39,272 bases of DNA from Deltaproteobacteria bacterium (GCA_011372875.1 DSAD01000108.1:1-39272), one strand, 5' to 3'. Shown: positions 27,928-38,539, counted from the first letter of the stretch. The notes: generated by a model from the sequence alone, not told the origin. Made by a program: numbers and translations.

Positions 27928-30900
27928 ATGAGATTTAAGTGGGCTATGATTGTCGGTATATTCTTCGGTGTCTTGTCTGGTTTTGCCGGGATTCTGCAGG
28001 CTGAATCCCTTTTAAGTATCGACGATGGCGGGATTTTCGTTAATGCCCCTGGCGGCGTGGATATCACGCTCACCTGCGGTCAGTGGGGGCCGTCAGAAGA
28101 GGGGAGCGCTTCGGTCCGTATTCATCAGGGGCCGTATCTTGATTATACCGGATATGAACTCTGGGCGTTTAATAATGTATATCCCGCAGAGCAGGCCACC
28201 TTTCATTATTTCCAGCAGGACAGAGAGATAATCCTTGTTTTGTTGGATCACTCAACCCAGCTCAGATATTATACAGGCCCTGCTGAGAGAAACCCGGACA
28301 ATCAGGTACACGCAATCATAGAAGAAGTCTCTGGCCAGGAGAACACATATCTCGTCGGATTTGAACATTCACCGTACGGTGGGAATAATAATTTTACCGA
28401 TACACAATTTACCATAAAAGCGACTGCGGCACCCTGCAGTGTATCTGAAGATCCGGGCATGATCAATATGGGCATCAACATGAGTGCCAACCACTATTAT
28501 GCAACACAGTGGCTTTTTGTGGATATCATGAAGACAGCCATGCCGTGGGTCACCCAGAACAATCATACTGTCTTTGGAGGTGAGAATCTGTGGAATACGG
28601 ATGTACTGGATCAGATTCCACAAGATGATAACGGTTATCCATTGGAACTCCCGTATGAGATCGCCGGAAGCGAAGCACCTCAGGTGGTCACAACCCTGTT
28701 GTTCAGGGTTGCCGGAAATTATCCGGCAGGTATCTATACCATATATTACGAGGGCGAGGGCGACCTGTACATAGGTTATGATGCTCATGTCATCCATGAA
28801 GAGCCTGGAAAGATACTGGCAGAGGTTACACCTTCATCGTCTGGAATCCTGATGAAAATCATGAGATCAGTTGCAGGTAATCATATAAGGAATATCCGTG
28901 TGATTATGCCGGGGTTTGAAGACACCTATGAAGAACAGGTCTTTCATCCGCTTTTCCTGGAGAGATTCAAGGATTTGAATGCGATCAGATTCATGGATCT
29001 TGCCCGGACGAACCACAACCCGGTATCGACGTGGGAAGAGCGCACCACACCATCATTCTATACCCAGGGTGATGAACGAGGGATCGCTCTGGAATATATG
29101 ATCGAACTTGCCAACCGGATGGGTAAGGATGCATGGTTCTGTGTGCCGCATATGGCTGATGATGACTATGTGAGAAATATGGCTCAGCTTATCAGCGATA
29201 ATCTCAACCCGGGACTTAACGTCTATATCGAATATTCAAACGAGGTGTGGAACGGTATCTTTTCTCAGGCCTCATATACCAGAGACATTGGGTGCCAGAT
29301 GCAGCTGTGGGTGGATTGCTATGACGGGTCAGATGACGGCGGGGACATGTTCTGGTCAGGAGTCTTTTACTATGCTTTGCGTACGGCCGAGGTCTTCAAG
29401 ATCTTTGATGAAGAGTTTACAGGTAATGACAGGCTGGTGAAGGTCATCTCCACTCAGACTGCAAACCCATATGTGACAACGCTGCTTCTTGATAAATTTC
29501 ATGATCCTGAAATTAATCCCGAGGGAGTCACCGCTGATGCACTTGGCATTACCGGTTATTTCGGTACCTCAGCTGATCTGATTGCCCAGTACGGCGAGGT
29601 GGACACCATCACGGTTGATGAGATCCTGGACAGGACCCAGGATTCGATAACACGCACAGTGCAGTATATTATGAAAAACAAGACACTCGCAGACCAGTAT
29701 GCTCTGAAGATAGTGGCCTACGAAGGGGGTCAGCACCTTGTTGCAACCGGTGCGAATGTTAATGACGAAACATTAACCCAGAAGCTTATAGATGCAAACA
29801 GGCACCCGAGGATGAAGGATATCTACGATACCATGTTCAATGCATGGTTCAATTACGGCGGTGATGTCTTGATGGTGTTTGCCTCTGTGGGTTCTCCCAG
29901 CAAATGGGGATCCTGGGGGATCCTGGAATATATGGATCAACCAGTTGCAGAGGCTCCCAAGTACCTTTGTGTCAATCAATATACCCAAAGAAACAAGATA
30001 CCGGTCTATGTTCATACGAGTATTGGCAGACCTTATCATGGCCTTGATGTCTATGCATATACCGATTCAGGTGACTGTACCGGAAACCACACCATTACCG
30101 GAGAGGATGGCTTTGCATATTTTAATCCGGACATCTTTCAGGAAGGGAACTATAAGTTCAAGGTAGTTTATCAGGGGTATGATTTCTGGAGTGAAGTCGT
30201 TAAACCCGTTATGGGTGAAACCATTGAAGTGGTCTTTGATCATGAAACCGCGATATTGACTGTCAGCACCGCATCAGGGCCTGCACAGGATATAAGAGTT
30301 TGTATCTTTACGGATAATGGATCTGAGACAGGAAGCTGTAAAACGACCGATGCCGAAGGCATGGTTTCCTTTGAGCTGCCCGCAGGCTTTATTTATTCCT
30401 TTGCTGCCGATATTTTCGGGAACACATATACGAGCGACCAGATAACGATATCTGGCGGTACAGCGAATAATATCTCCATCAATGCAGGAGGAGGTATCTT
30501 TCAGATAAGTGTGAAAAAAGGTGATGGGGATCCGATTGAAGGACAGGAAGTGAGGCTTTGCAATGCAAACGGTTCATATCTTGGGCTTTCTCTCTCAACC
30601 GATGCAAGCGGTACTGCGGGGTTTAATGTGCCCGAAGGTTCCTACAGGGCTGTTCTTTACTATCTTGGCCACGAATTTCCAAGTGAAGAGATAATTGTCG
30701 CATCCGACACCGATGTTGACCTTGTCATTGATCATCAGGATGTGGAGATCACTGTGCGGGAAGTCTTCCAGGGAACCTATGAGCCGATCGAAGGGATACG
30801 TATCGAACTGTGCACATCTAGCGGTGATGAATCAGGAATCAGCACATTGACGGATGTTCAAGGCAGGGTGTTCTTGTCTCTGCCGGAGAGGCAGTTTTCA

Positions 30901-33900
30901 ATAAAGGTATTGTATCGTGGCCAGGAATTCTTTTCCGATGAGTTTGCCTGGCAAGACACTGTAATTGATATCCCTGTGACCGAAGCTGAGATAGCCCTGA
31001 CATGGAAGAACTCTGATCCTTTAGCAGGCGGGGTTGTTACAGTATTGTCCGGCGATGGATCTGATCTCGGGATCTCCGGGACTGCTGATGCTCAGGGAAT
31101 CGTAGTGTTAAGGCTTCCGCCAGGAGATTATATATTCAACGCAGAATCTTACGGCAGCCGTTACCAGAGCACGCTCGAGACACTTGTCGATGATGGGACA
31201 AATATCATCTCCATACAAACAGGTACCGCCTTTACCCTTAACGTTATGAAAGTGTCTGACAAAGGCCTTCGAGGTGTTGAGTGCACCTTGTTAGATGGCC
31301 AAGGAAACGATCTTGGACTCGCGTTTGATACAGACAGTTACAGCCGGGTGCTGTTCAATCTACCCGATGCATCATATCAGTTCAGGATAGATTATCTCGG
31401 AGAATATTATACATCAGAGGTAATAAGTGTTCCCGATACGAGTGAATATATTTTCACAATACCTGCAAATCAGCTCTCGACTCAGCTGGGGATCAATCTG
31501 TCGGGGTTCGGATATACGAGCAGGCAACTGATGTTTACCAATGTCATGCATGGTTCCATGCCATGGGTCACGCAGAACAGTTATACTGTTGCAGGCGGTC
31601 TCAACCCGTTCAATACCGGGGTTATCTCTGAGATACCCTGCGATGAGAATGGATATCCACTGGAGCTTCCCTATGAAGTGACCGGGACACAGGCCCCTCA
31701 AATTGTTTTTACATTTATGCTGTTTACCCTTGTAACTGAATATCCTGCAGGGCTTTATACCATGTATTACGATGGCTCAGGTACCTTCCAGTTCACAGGA
31801 GACGTGACCGTGGTCTCTCAGGGGCCAGGCATGATAGAGCTGCAGGTGGGGCCGCACGTATATGGCATCGGCATGAAGATCCTTACATCCGAGGCAGACA
31901 ATCATGTGCGCAATATACGTATGATTATGCCGGGCTATGCAACGAACTATACAGATGAGATCTTCTACTCCTCATTCACGGACAGGCTGCAGGTCTTTGA
32001 TGTTCTGCGGTTCAATGATGTTGCACGCACACAATACAATGCATTGACCACCTGGGAACAGCGCTCACAATCAAGCTATTATACCCAGTGCACACAATAT
32101 GGAGTTGCCCTTGAGTATCTGATAGAGCTGGCTAACCTGACGCACAAAGAACCATGGTTCAGTGTGCCTTACGGTGCGAATGATGAGTATGTGCAGAATA
32201 TGGCCGAGCTGATCAGGGATAATCTCGATAGTGAGCTGAAGGTGTATCTTGAGTGTTTTGCGGATGGTTTCAGTCTGCGCCATGCCGAGGTTTTCAATAT
32301 CTTTGAACAGGTCCTGGGCGGAGATGAAAGATTGATAGAAATCGTCAAGAGCCGCTCTGTGCTGAATGCGCAATCAGATATGGACCGGGTTGATAATCTT
32401 GCCTATAATCCATACGGGATTACCATAGAAGCCATTGCGGTCGATGCATATTTCGGAGAATCGATCTGTAATGAGATCATTGCCGATAACGAAGTAGACA
32501 CCATAACAGTCGATGAAATCCTTGACAGGGCCGAGGCAACAATCTTCGGTGAATTTCTGCAGGAAATAAAGGCATATAATGCATTGGCGGAACAATACAA
32601 TGTCAGGCTCTTTGCCTATGAGGGAGGCCAGCATCTCGTGGTCAACGGCAATGATGATCTTTTTGCCAAATGTACCGAGGCAAACAGACATCCACGCATG
32701 AAAGATCTGTATACCTATATGTTCGATGTCTGGTTTAATAACGGCGGCGATCTTCTGAATCTGTACTCCTATGTACAGAATCCATGGGCCGGGCGCAACT
32801 GGGGCATCCTCGAGTATCAGGACCAGCCAATCGAAGAAGCGCCGAAATATCAGGCAATACAGGAATACGGTGTCACTGATATCTCGGTCAGGGTGCAGAC
32901 AAGTATCGGTCATGTTCTTTCAGGATACAGGGTATATGCATTTGCCGGGTCAGGTTCATATACGGGCGTATATGCTCAGACCGACGAGAATGGATTTGCT
33001 GTATTCTCCTATGATGATCTCTCGGATGGTTTCTATGCATTCAGGGTCGATTACCTTGGTTCACACTTTTTCAGTGATCTTGTCTGTATACCCGGGACTA
33101 TTTGGACCACTGTCGATATAGAAGAACGATCTGTTTCAATATCTGTGAGGACATCTGAAGGATATGTCTCAGGAGTGATGGTCTATGTGTTCAGCGAATC
33201 AGGCACGTATCTTGGTATATCTGGGGTTACTGATGAAAACGGCTTGGTGACGTTCGATCTGCCCGTGGGTATAAACTTCAAGTTCAGGGCGGATCTTATG
33301 GGATCACAGTACTGGAGCGATGTCGCTACCATATCCGATGAGGATATAAACGATATCTCTGTGGAATCAGGCGGCGGCGAGTTTTCCATACTGGTGGACA
33401 ACGGTTCCGGTGGTCCCATGGGAGGTATCAGGGTATATCTGTTTACAGCAACGGGTGCATATCTGAGTCAGTACAATACAACGGATTCAGCAGGTCGTGT
33501 GAGTTTCAATGTGCCTGATGGGTCGTACAAGGTGCGGGCGGATTACCTTGGCAGCCGGTACTGGAGTGCAGAGACTCAGGTAAATGAAGACACGGCCATA
33601 TCGTTGCCGATTCCTCACCGGGATGTGGCCATCGATGTGCAGGGCGTGTTCCAGGGTTCTCAGGTGCCTCTTGGAGGTGCGAGGGTTTATCTCTTTACAT
33701 CAGCCGGCACGTATCTCGGTCAATATCAGACAACAGGTGCTGATGGCCGGGTGGTGTTCAATCTGCCCGAGCAGGCCTTCAAGGTGCGGGCGGATTATCT
33801 GGGCCGACAGTACTGGAGCGATGGGTTCACCTGGACCGACACGGCTGTGAGCGTACCCATGGCAGATGCCGAGATAACCGTAACAGGATCAGGCCAGGTG

Positions 33901-34113
33901 CTTGCCGGTGTACGGGTATATGTATTCTCTGCATCAGGGTCATATCTTGGCAGGTATGGAGATACCGGTCCTGACGGGAAGATCGTATTCAGGCTTCCGG
34001 CCGGCCCGTATAAATACCGGGCGGATTACCTTGGCAGCCGGTACTGGAGCGAAGAGACGGAAATAACCCAAGACCAGGAGAATCCAACAGGAATATCTGC
34101 TGACGGCAATTAA
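27928..34113 (+). CDS. Giant secreted protein: two TIM-barrel glycosidase-like modules each followed by an array of ~82-aa beta (carboxypeptidase-regulatory/Ig-like) repeats
   Basis: Signal peptide MRFKWAMIVGIFFGVLSGFAGILQA; barrel 1 with VYIEYSNEVWN and VAYEGGQH; second homologous barrel; 11 repeats of VYxFxxxGxYLGxxxTxxxGxVxFxLPxGxYKxRADYLGSRYWS type. ATG 27928 with ggaggg RBS. Confidence 0.85.
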   Translation: MRFKWAMIVGIFFGVLSGFAGILQAESLLSIDDGGIFVNAPGGVDITLTCGQWGPSEEGSASVRIHQGPYLDYTGYELWAFNNVYPAEQATFHYFQQDREIILVLLDHSTQLRYYTGPAERNPDNQVHAIIEEVSGQENTYLVGFEHSPYGGNNNFTDTQFTIKATAAPCSVSEDPGMINMGINMSANHYYATQWLFVDIMKTAMPWVTQNNHTVFGGENLWNTDVLDQIPQDDNGYPLELPYEIAGSEAPQVVTTLLFRVAGNYPAGIYTIYYEGEGDLYIGYDAHVIHEEPGKILAEVTPSSSGILMKIMRSVAGNHIRNIRVIMPGFEDTYEEQVFHPLFLERFKDLNAIRFMDLARTNHNPVSTWEERTTPSFYTQGDERGIALEYMIELANRMGKDAWFCVPHMADDDYVRNMAQLISDNLNPGLNVYIEYSNEVWNGIFSQASYTRDIGCQMQLWVDCYDGSDDGGDMFWSGVFYYALRTAEVFKIFDEEFTGNDRLVKVISTQTANPYVTTLLLDKFHDPEINPEGVTADALGITGYFGTSADLIAQYGEVDTITVDEILDRTQDSITRTVQYIMKNKTLADQYALKIVAYEGGQHLVATGANVNDETLTQKLIDANRHPRMKDIYDTMFNAWFNYGGDVLMVFASVGSPSKWGSWGILEYMDQPVAEAPKYLCVNQYTQRNKIPVYVHTSIGRPYHGLDVYAYTDSGDCTGNHTITGEDGFAYFNPDIFQEGNYKFKVVYQGYDFWSEVVKPVMGETIEVVFDHETAILTVSTASGPAQDIRVCIFTDNGSETGSCKTTDAEGMVSFELPAGFIYSFAADIFGNTYTSDQITISGGTANNISINAGGGIFQISVKKGDGDPIEGQEVRLCNANGSYLGLSLSTDASGTAGFNVPEGSYRAVLYYLGHEFPSEEIIVASDTDVDLVIDHQDVEITVREVFQGTYEPIEGIRIELCTSSGDESGISTLTDVQGRVFLSLPERQFSIKVLYRGQEFFSDEFAWQDTVIDIPVTEAEIALTWKNSDPLAGGVVTVLSGDGSDLGISGTADAQGIVVLRLPPGDYIFNAESYGSRYQSTLETLVDDGTNIISIQTGTAFTLNVMKVSDKGLRGVECTLLDGQGNDLGLAFDTDSYSRVLFNLPDASYQFRIDYLGEYYTSEVISVPDTSEYIFTIPANQLSTQLGINLSGFGYTSRQLMFTNVMHGSMPWVTQNSYTVAGGLNPFNTGVISEIPCDENGYPLELPYEVTGTQAPQIVFTFMLFTLVTEYPAGLYTMYYDGSGTFQFTGDVTVVSQGPGMIELQVGPHVYGIGMKILTSEADNHVRNIRMIMPGYATNYTDEIFYSSFTDRLQVFDVLRFNDVARTQYNALTTWEQRSQSSYYTQCTQYGVALEYLIELANLTHKEPWFSVPYGANDEYVQNMAELIRDNLDSELKVYLECFADGFSLRHAEVFNIFEQVLGGDERLIEIVKSRSVLNAQSDMDRVDNLAYNPYGITIEAIAVDAYFGESICNEIIADNEVDTITVDEILDRAEATIFGEFLQEIKAYNALAEQYNVRLFAYEGGQHLVVNGNDDLFAKCTEANRHPRMKDLYTYMFDVWFNNGGDLLNLYSYVQNPWAGRNWGILEYQDQPIEEAPKYQAIQEYGVTDISVRVQTSIGHVLSGYRVYAFAGSGSYTGVYAQTDENGFAVFSYDDLSDGFYAFRVDYLGSHFFSDLVCIPGTIWTTVDIEERSVSISVRTSEGYVSGVMVYVFSESGTYLGISGVTDENGLVTFDLPVGINFKFRADLMGSQYWSDVATISDEDINDISVESGGGEFSILVDNGSGGPMGGIRVYLFTATGAYLSQYNTTDSAGRVSFNVPDGSYKVRADYLGSRYWSAETQVNEDTAISLPIPHRDVAIDVQGVFQGSQVPLGGARVYLFTSAGTYLGQYQTTGADGRVVFNLPEQAFKVRADYLGRQYWSDGFTWTDTAVSVPMADAEITVTGSGQVLAGVRVYVFSASGSYLGRYGDTGPDGKIVFRLPAGPYKYRADYLGSRYWSEETEITQDQENPTGISADGN
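30001..31485 (+). repeat. Repeat array 1 (R1-R6) inside the giant ORF
   Basis: Repeat starts read at about 30001, 30252, 30496, 30745, 30988, 31228. Confidence 0.75.
32878..34110 (+). repeat. Repeat array 2 (R7-R11) inside the giant ORF
   Basis: Repeat starts at about 32878, 33133, 33379, 33628, 33871; recurring RADYLGSRYWS. Confidence 0.85.
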
Positions 34114-34297
34114 ATGAAGTGCCCTGCAACATTGCCGGGAGACAGAAATAATTGCCCGCTGAGGGCAACGGGCCGTGTGCTGTAGCTGGACGTTTCATAT
34201 CGGATATGACACGCCAGGGCGGGTCTGGAGATTGCGATGACAGCATGATTGCCTTGTTACGAGAGCGTCATGATCTGCCATGGCAGATTCTCAAAAT

Positions 34298-37090
34298 TCA
34301 CTCGATAATATCTGTTATGTGTTTGATGGTTCCGGTGATGTCCATGGAACCCAGATGCAGCCTTATGACAGGCCTTCCGGCTTTAACAAGGGCCTGCCGG
34401 TCGCCCATGGCCTGGGCGTTCTCCATGATGGCGAAACTCATGGAAGAGGCGTCAGAGCCGGTATCGTCCGGGATCGGTATATCATCGATATTATCGCACG
34501 TGATCTGAACAAAGAGTCCTTTGCCTGCATCTCCTTTATGGAGCTGGCCGGTGGAGTGGAGGAACCGCGGGCCATAACCAAGAGTGGTTGCGACCTGGTA
34601 TTTATCCCGCACCTTCATACGCAGGTTCTTGAGTGCTGTATCGATCTCTTCTGAATGCTGCAGGTAAGCCTGGATGGCGACATAGGAGCCATGTTTGATC
34701 TTATCCAGGAATATGCTCAGGGCATCTTTAAGGCTCTCGGCTTTGAGATCGCCATAGACATACGCGCCCATATCACACAGCACAGGGGTCTGTGACGGTA
34801 ATGCCCCGGTTTCCTTGTAGGCATTGACAGCACTGCGGGAAAGGACTTTTGCCGATTCAACATCAGGCTGGTCAAAGGGGTTGATGTTGAGTATATGGCC
34901 TGCAACACAGGTTGCCATCTCCCAGAGGAAAAACTGTCCTCCCAGTTCAAAGCTGTCGTGAACACATATATGAACAACCGGATGACCTGCCTTCTCGATG
35001 TCCCTCAGCTTGTCGTCATAGGTTTCATCGCCGTCTATCCTGATATGGACAAAGAGCCGGTCATCCTTGTATTGTCCCGGGAATCCCAGCTGTTCGTTCA
35101 CAATGGGCACAATCCCTTTGCCCTGTTTGCCGGTGCTTTCGGCTATGAGCTGCTCTAACCAGTCGCCAAACGGTGCAAGCTGTTTTGAGATCACGAAAGT
35201 GACCTTGTCTCTGCCTTTTTCGGCCATTTTCCCCAGTATGACGCCGAGCCTGCCGCCATAGTTGTTGCCGGCTACCACGCAGTTGCTCGGTTCGCAGTTT
35301 TCAGCCATTATCTGTGCCCGGTCCACAATTATCTTTATGTCGATACCGATCAGTGCGGCAGGTACAAGGCCGAAGTAGGTCAGTGCAGAATAGCGGCCGC
35401 CTATATTGGGGTCATTGATAAAGGTTTTCCTGAAACCCAGTGCCCGGGCAGTTTCCACCAGAGATGAGCCGGGATCGGTTATGGCTATGAAATGTCTGCC
35501 TGCATTGTCTTTGCCGAGCGCATTGCAAAAGAGATTGTAGAAATACCTGAAGAACGACAATGTCTCGGTCGTGGTGCCGGATTTTGTGGAAACGATACAC
35601 AGGGTGTGTTCCGGACTGAGGTGTGATGCCGTGGCTTTGATAACGGCAGGATCGGTGCTGTCGAGAACCAGCAGTTCCGGACAGCCCTCAGTGGTGCCGA
35701 ATATCTTGCTGAAGACCTCGGGTGCCAGTGATGACCCTCCCATACCCATGAGCAGAACATGTGTATACCCCATAGAACAGATCTCACGGGCAAAATCGTT
35801 GATTTCATCAAGGAAGTCTTCCATGACTTCAGGTGCATTAAGCCATCCGAGCCGGTTTGTGATCTCGGTCGGCTCGGGTTTCCATACCGTATGGTCATGT
35901 GTCCATATCCTGGACATGACCTTGTCATCCCTCAGCTTTGCCAATGCGGTATTGACGGATTCTTTGTCTGAACCGAGGTTCTCCCTCATCTGATGCCAGT
36001 CCGAGATGAGGTCTCTGCGTTTGCTGCGGATGCTGTTCATGAGCAACTCAAAAGATTTTGCAAACGAAGCCACTCCGTCTTCCTGCAATCTATCTGTAAC
36101 TGCATCCAGGTCTATGCCGAGCCGGGCCAGCTCATCTATCTGAGCGTGCGCCTCCTCAAGGCCTGTTTCTATGGTGTTGTTCACCTTTCCATGGTCGAGG
36201 AATGCCTGCAGCGTTGACGGGGGAACAGTATTAACCGTATGCGGCCCGATGAGTTCGTCGAGATAGAGTGTATCGGGATAGCTCGGATTCTTTGTACCTG
36301 TGCTTGCCCAGAGAAGCCTCTGTACCTGTGCTCCCCTCTCGGCCAGCTTCTGCCATCTATCGCCGGAGAATACCTGTTTGAATATCTCGTATGCCAGCTT
36401 GGCATTGGCAACGGCAAGTTTGCCTTGAAGGCTTGTATTGCCTATCTTTTCCAGTGAGGAATCCACCGAGGAATCAACCCTGCTGACAAAGAACGATGCG
36501 ACTGAAGCAACCGTTCCCAGGTCTTTGCCTGTTTCTGCCAGTCGTTCAAGGCCTGAAATATATGCCCAGGCCACATCCTCGTAATTACGTACGGAAAACA
36601 ACAGGGTAACATTGACATTGATGCCTTCTCCAATGAGAGTCTCTATGGCAGAAATTCCCGGAGTGGTTGCAGGAACCTTGATCATCACATTGGGACGGCC
36701 CAGTGTCCTGAAAAGTCTTCTGGCCTCGGTAATGGTGCGACCTGTATCATATGCAAGAGCAGGGCTGACTTCCAGGCTCACATATCCGTCCAGGGCTTTT
36801 GTCTCATCGTAAAGCGGCCGGAACAGGTCCGCGGTATGTTCAATATCCCAGGTGACAAGCTTTTCATAGATGTCAACGATGGAGTTGCCGGCCTTTACCA
36901 GTTCATTCAGGTCATCGTCATAATCAATGCTCCCGGCGATCGCCTTTTCGAAAATAGTGGGGTTTGAGGTAACCCCGCGTACGCCCTGGTCGATAAGCGA
37001 GAGCAGTTCTCCTGAAGTTATGAGGGTTCTTCGAATATAGTCGAACCAGATTGCCTGACCGATGGAGGCCATCTCATGGAGTTTTGTCAT
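34298..37090 (-). CDS. Bifunctional transaldolase / glucose-6-phosphate isomerase (Tal-Pgi fusion)
   Basis: N-terminal transaldolase (GVTSNPTIFEKAI, VMIKVPATTPGISAIETLIGEGINVNVTLLFS); C-terminal PGI (LLMGMGGSSLAPEVF, VSTKSGTTTETLSFFRYF). Confidence 0.95.
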   Translation of the reverse strand: MTKLHEMASIGQAIWFDYIRRTLITSGELLSLIDQGVRGVTSNPTIFEKAIAGSIDYDDDLNELVKAGNSIVDIYEKLVTWDIEHTADLFRPLYDETKALDGYVSLEVSPALAYDTGRTITEARRLFRTLGRPNVMIKVPATTPGISAIETLIGEGINVNVTLLFSVRNYEDVAWAYISGLERLAETGKDLGTVASVASFFVSRVDSSVDSSLEKIGNTSLQGKLAVANAKLAYEIFKQVFSGDRWQKLAERGAQVQRLLWASTGTKNPSYPDTLYLDELIGPHTVNTVPPSTLQAFLDHGKVNNTIETGLEEAHAQIDELARLGIDLDAVTDRLQEDGVASFAKSFELLMNSIRSKRRDLISDWHQMRENLGSDKESVNTALAKLRDDKVMSRIWTHDHTVWKPEPTEITNRLGWLNAPEVMEDFLDEINDFAREICSMGYTHVLLMGMGGSSLAPEVFSKIFGTTEGCPELLVLDSTDPAVIKATASHLSPEHTLCIVSTKSGTTTETLSFFRYFYNLFCNALGKDNAGRHFIAITDPGSSLVETARALGFRKTFINDPNIGGRYSALTYFGLVPAALIGIDIKIIVDRAQIMAENCEPSNCVVAGNNYGGRLGVILGKMAEKGRDKVTFVISKQLAPFGDWLEQLIAESTGKQGKGIVPIVNEQLGFPGQYKDDRLFVHIRIDGDETYDDKLRDIEKAGHPVVHICVHDSFELGGQFFLWEMATCVAGHILNINPFDQPDVESAKVLSRSAVNAYKETGALPSQTPVLCDMGAYVYGDLKAESLKDALSIFLDKIKHGSYVAIQAYLQHSEEIDTALKNLRMKVRDKYQVATTLGYGPRFLHSTGQLHKGDAGKGLFVQITCDNIDDIPIPDDTGSDASSMSFAIMENAQAMGDRQALVKAGRPVIRLHLGSMDITGTIKHITDIIE

Positions 37091-37280
37091 ACTTGTGCTC
37101 CTTCTCGAATGATTTATGATTACGGCATCTTCTATACCTCACAAGATTCATGAATGGAACCACAAGTTGTTTACTGCCTCAAACTGTATGCATGTCTTGT
37201 TCTTTCATTGACTTATCCTGTGAGCAGATACGCTTTGTTCGGTCATAACGGCATGTTTTCAGGATAATATCCGGCATGCC

Positions 37281-38282
37281 TTAAGCAGAGCTGCAAAGAT
37301 GTTCAAGACCGAACCGTGCTGCTCCCATAAGGGCTATTTCAGGATTGAGAATTATATTTACAGGGATGTGTTCTAGAACATGAGACAGGCGTCCTTTCCC
37401 AATGAATGCTTTCATGAAGGGGCTTTCAGGAAATGCGGATACGATCTTCGGCGCTATCCCCCCGGCCAGGTATACCCCGCCGGTTGCCATTACCTTAAGT
37501 GCGAGGTTGCCTGCCTCTGCCCCAAGGATGGATAGGAATACTTCCAGGGTTCTTGAGCACAGCTCGCATGGGGCAGATGTATTGACCGCTTCAGTCAGTA
37601 TCGTCTTTGTCTTGTCATCAGACTGGGAAAGTCTTGAAAAAAGCCATGCAGGTTCCTCATACCCTTCTTTATCTCTGAGAAAGCTGTAGATGTTGGGGAT
37701 GCCTATTCCTGAGCATACACGTTCGTAACTTACATGTTCGTACTGCCCGAACATGTGAGAGAGTAATCTTGTTTCCAGTGCATCAGTAGGCCCGAAGTCG
37801 GTATGGCCGCCTTCAGAGGAATGAGCAGCATAACGCGAGGACTCGTCCTGGGTTATATACGCCTCGCCCAGCCCTGTTCCAGGTGCGATGACAGCCATTG
37901 CGCCATGAGGTGTTTTTCTCCCTTGATTCAGGGTAAACAGATCTTCTCTTTCGAGATCGGCAATACCATATGCGATTGCCTGCAGGTCATTGAGAAGTCG
38001 TACGGATTTCATGCCGAGTTCCTTCTTTAAGACATTTTCCTCGATTATCCAGCGCAGATTAGTGATTGTTGAGCGTGACTCCATTACAGGGCCGGCTACG
38101 CCGAATACGGCATATTCCGGGTTCAATCCGGTATCTTTGAGGAATTCCGAAACAAGGGATATCATGCTGTCATACTCCGCACTGGCCAGAGTTGCCTTGG
38201 CAACAGGGCTGTGTATGTCCCCGGATAGTTCATAAATGCCGAGGTTTGTCTTGGTTCCTCCCACATCAGCTGCTACGAGCAT
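37281..38282 (-). CDS. glk: Glucokinase (ROK-unrelated Glk family)
   Basis: MLVAADVGGTKTNLGIYEL, VRLLNDLQAIAYGI, VIAPGTGLGEAYI, SSEGGHTDFGPTD, YERVCSGIGIPNIYSFL; ATG at 38282. Confidence 0.93.
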   Translation of the reverse strand: MLVAADVGGTKTNLGIYELSGDIHSPVAKATLASAEYDSMISLVSEFLKDTGLNPEYAVFGVAGPVMESRSTITNLRWIIEENVLKKELGMKSVRLLNDLQAIAYGIADLEREDLFTLNQGRKTPHGAMAVIAPGTGLGEAYITQDESSRYAAHSSEGGHTDFGPTDALETRLLSHMFGQYEHVSYERVCSGIGIPNIYSFLRDKEGYEEPAWLFSRLSQSDDKTKTILTEAVNTSAPCELCSRTLEVFLSILGAEAGNLALKVMATGGVYLAGGIAPKIVSAFPESPFMKAFIGKGRLSHVLEHIPVNIILNPEIALMGAARFGLEHLCSSA

Positions 38283-38539
38283 AATCACCTGCCTTGTTTT
38301 TTTGAATAGTTTATCATGTATTATGTTGCATAGCACCTTATGATGAACTTCCGCAGGGGGTATGAAAAAAATTTCTCTAATCGGGCAAACAATTGCTCTT
38401 CATTTCCAACACCCATCTCTGCAGGAAACCCGATAACATAATATATATACATAAGAAAGACACTGTTATATATAAGTGTATGGTATTTGCATGACAAGAG
38501 ACGTCTGTGATGATGGAGGTTGACTGAAGCAAGACTGTT

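Noticed and set aside
29907-29930. ggggatcctgggggatcctgg near-repeat
   Set aside because: Explained by codons for GSWGILE in the conserved barrel sequence.
34152-34168. ttgccc-gctga-gggcaa hairpin after the giant ORF
   Set aside because: 6-bp stem with no T-tract; may be chance.
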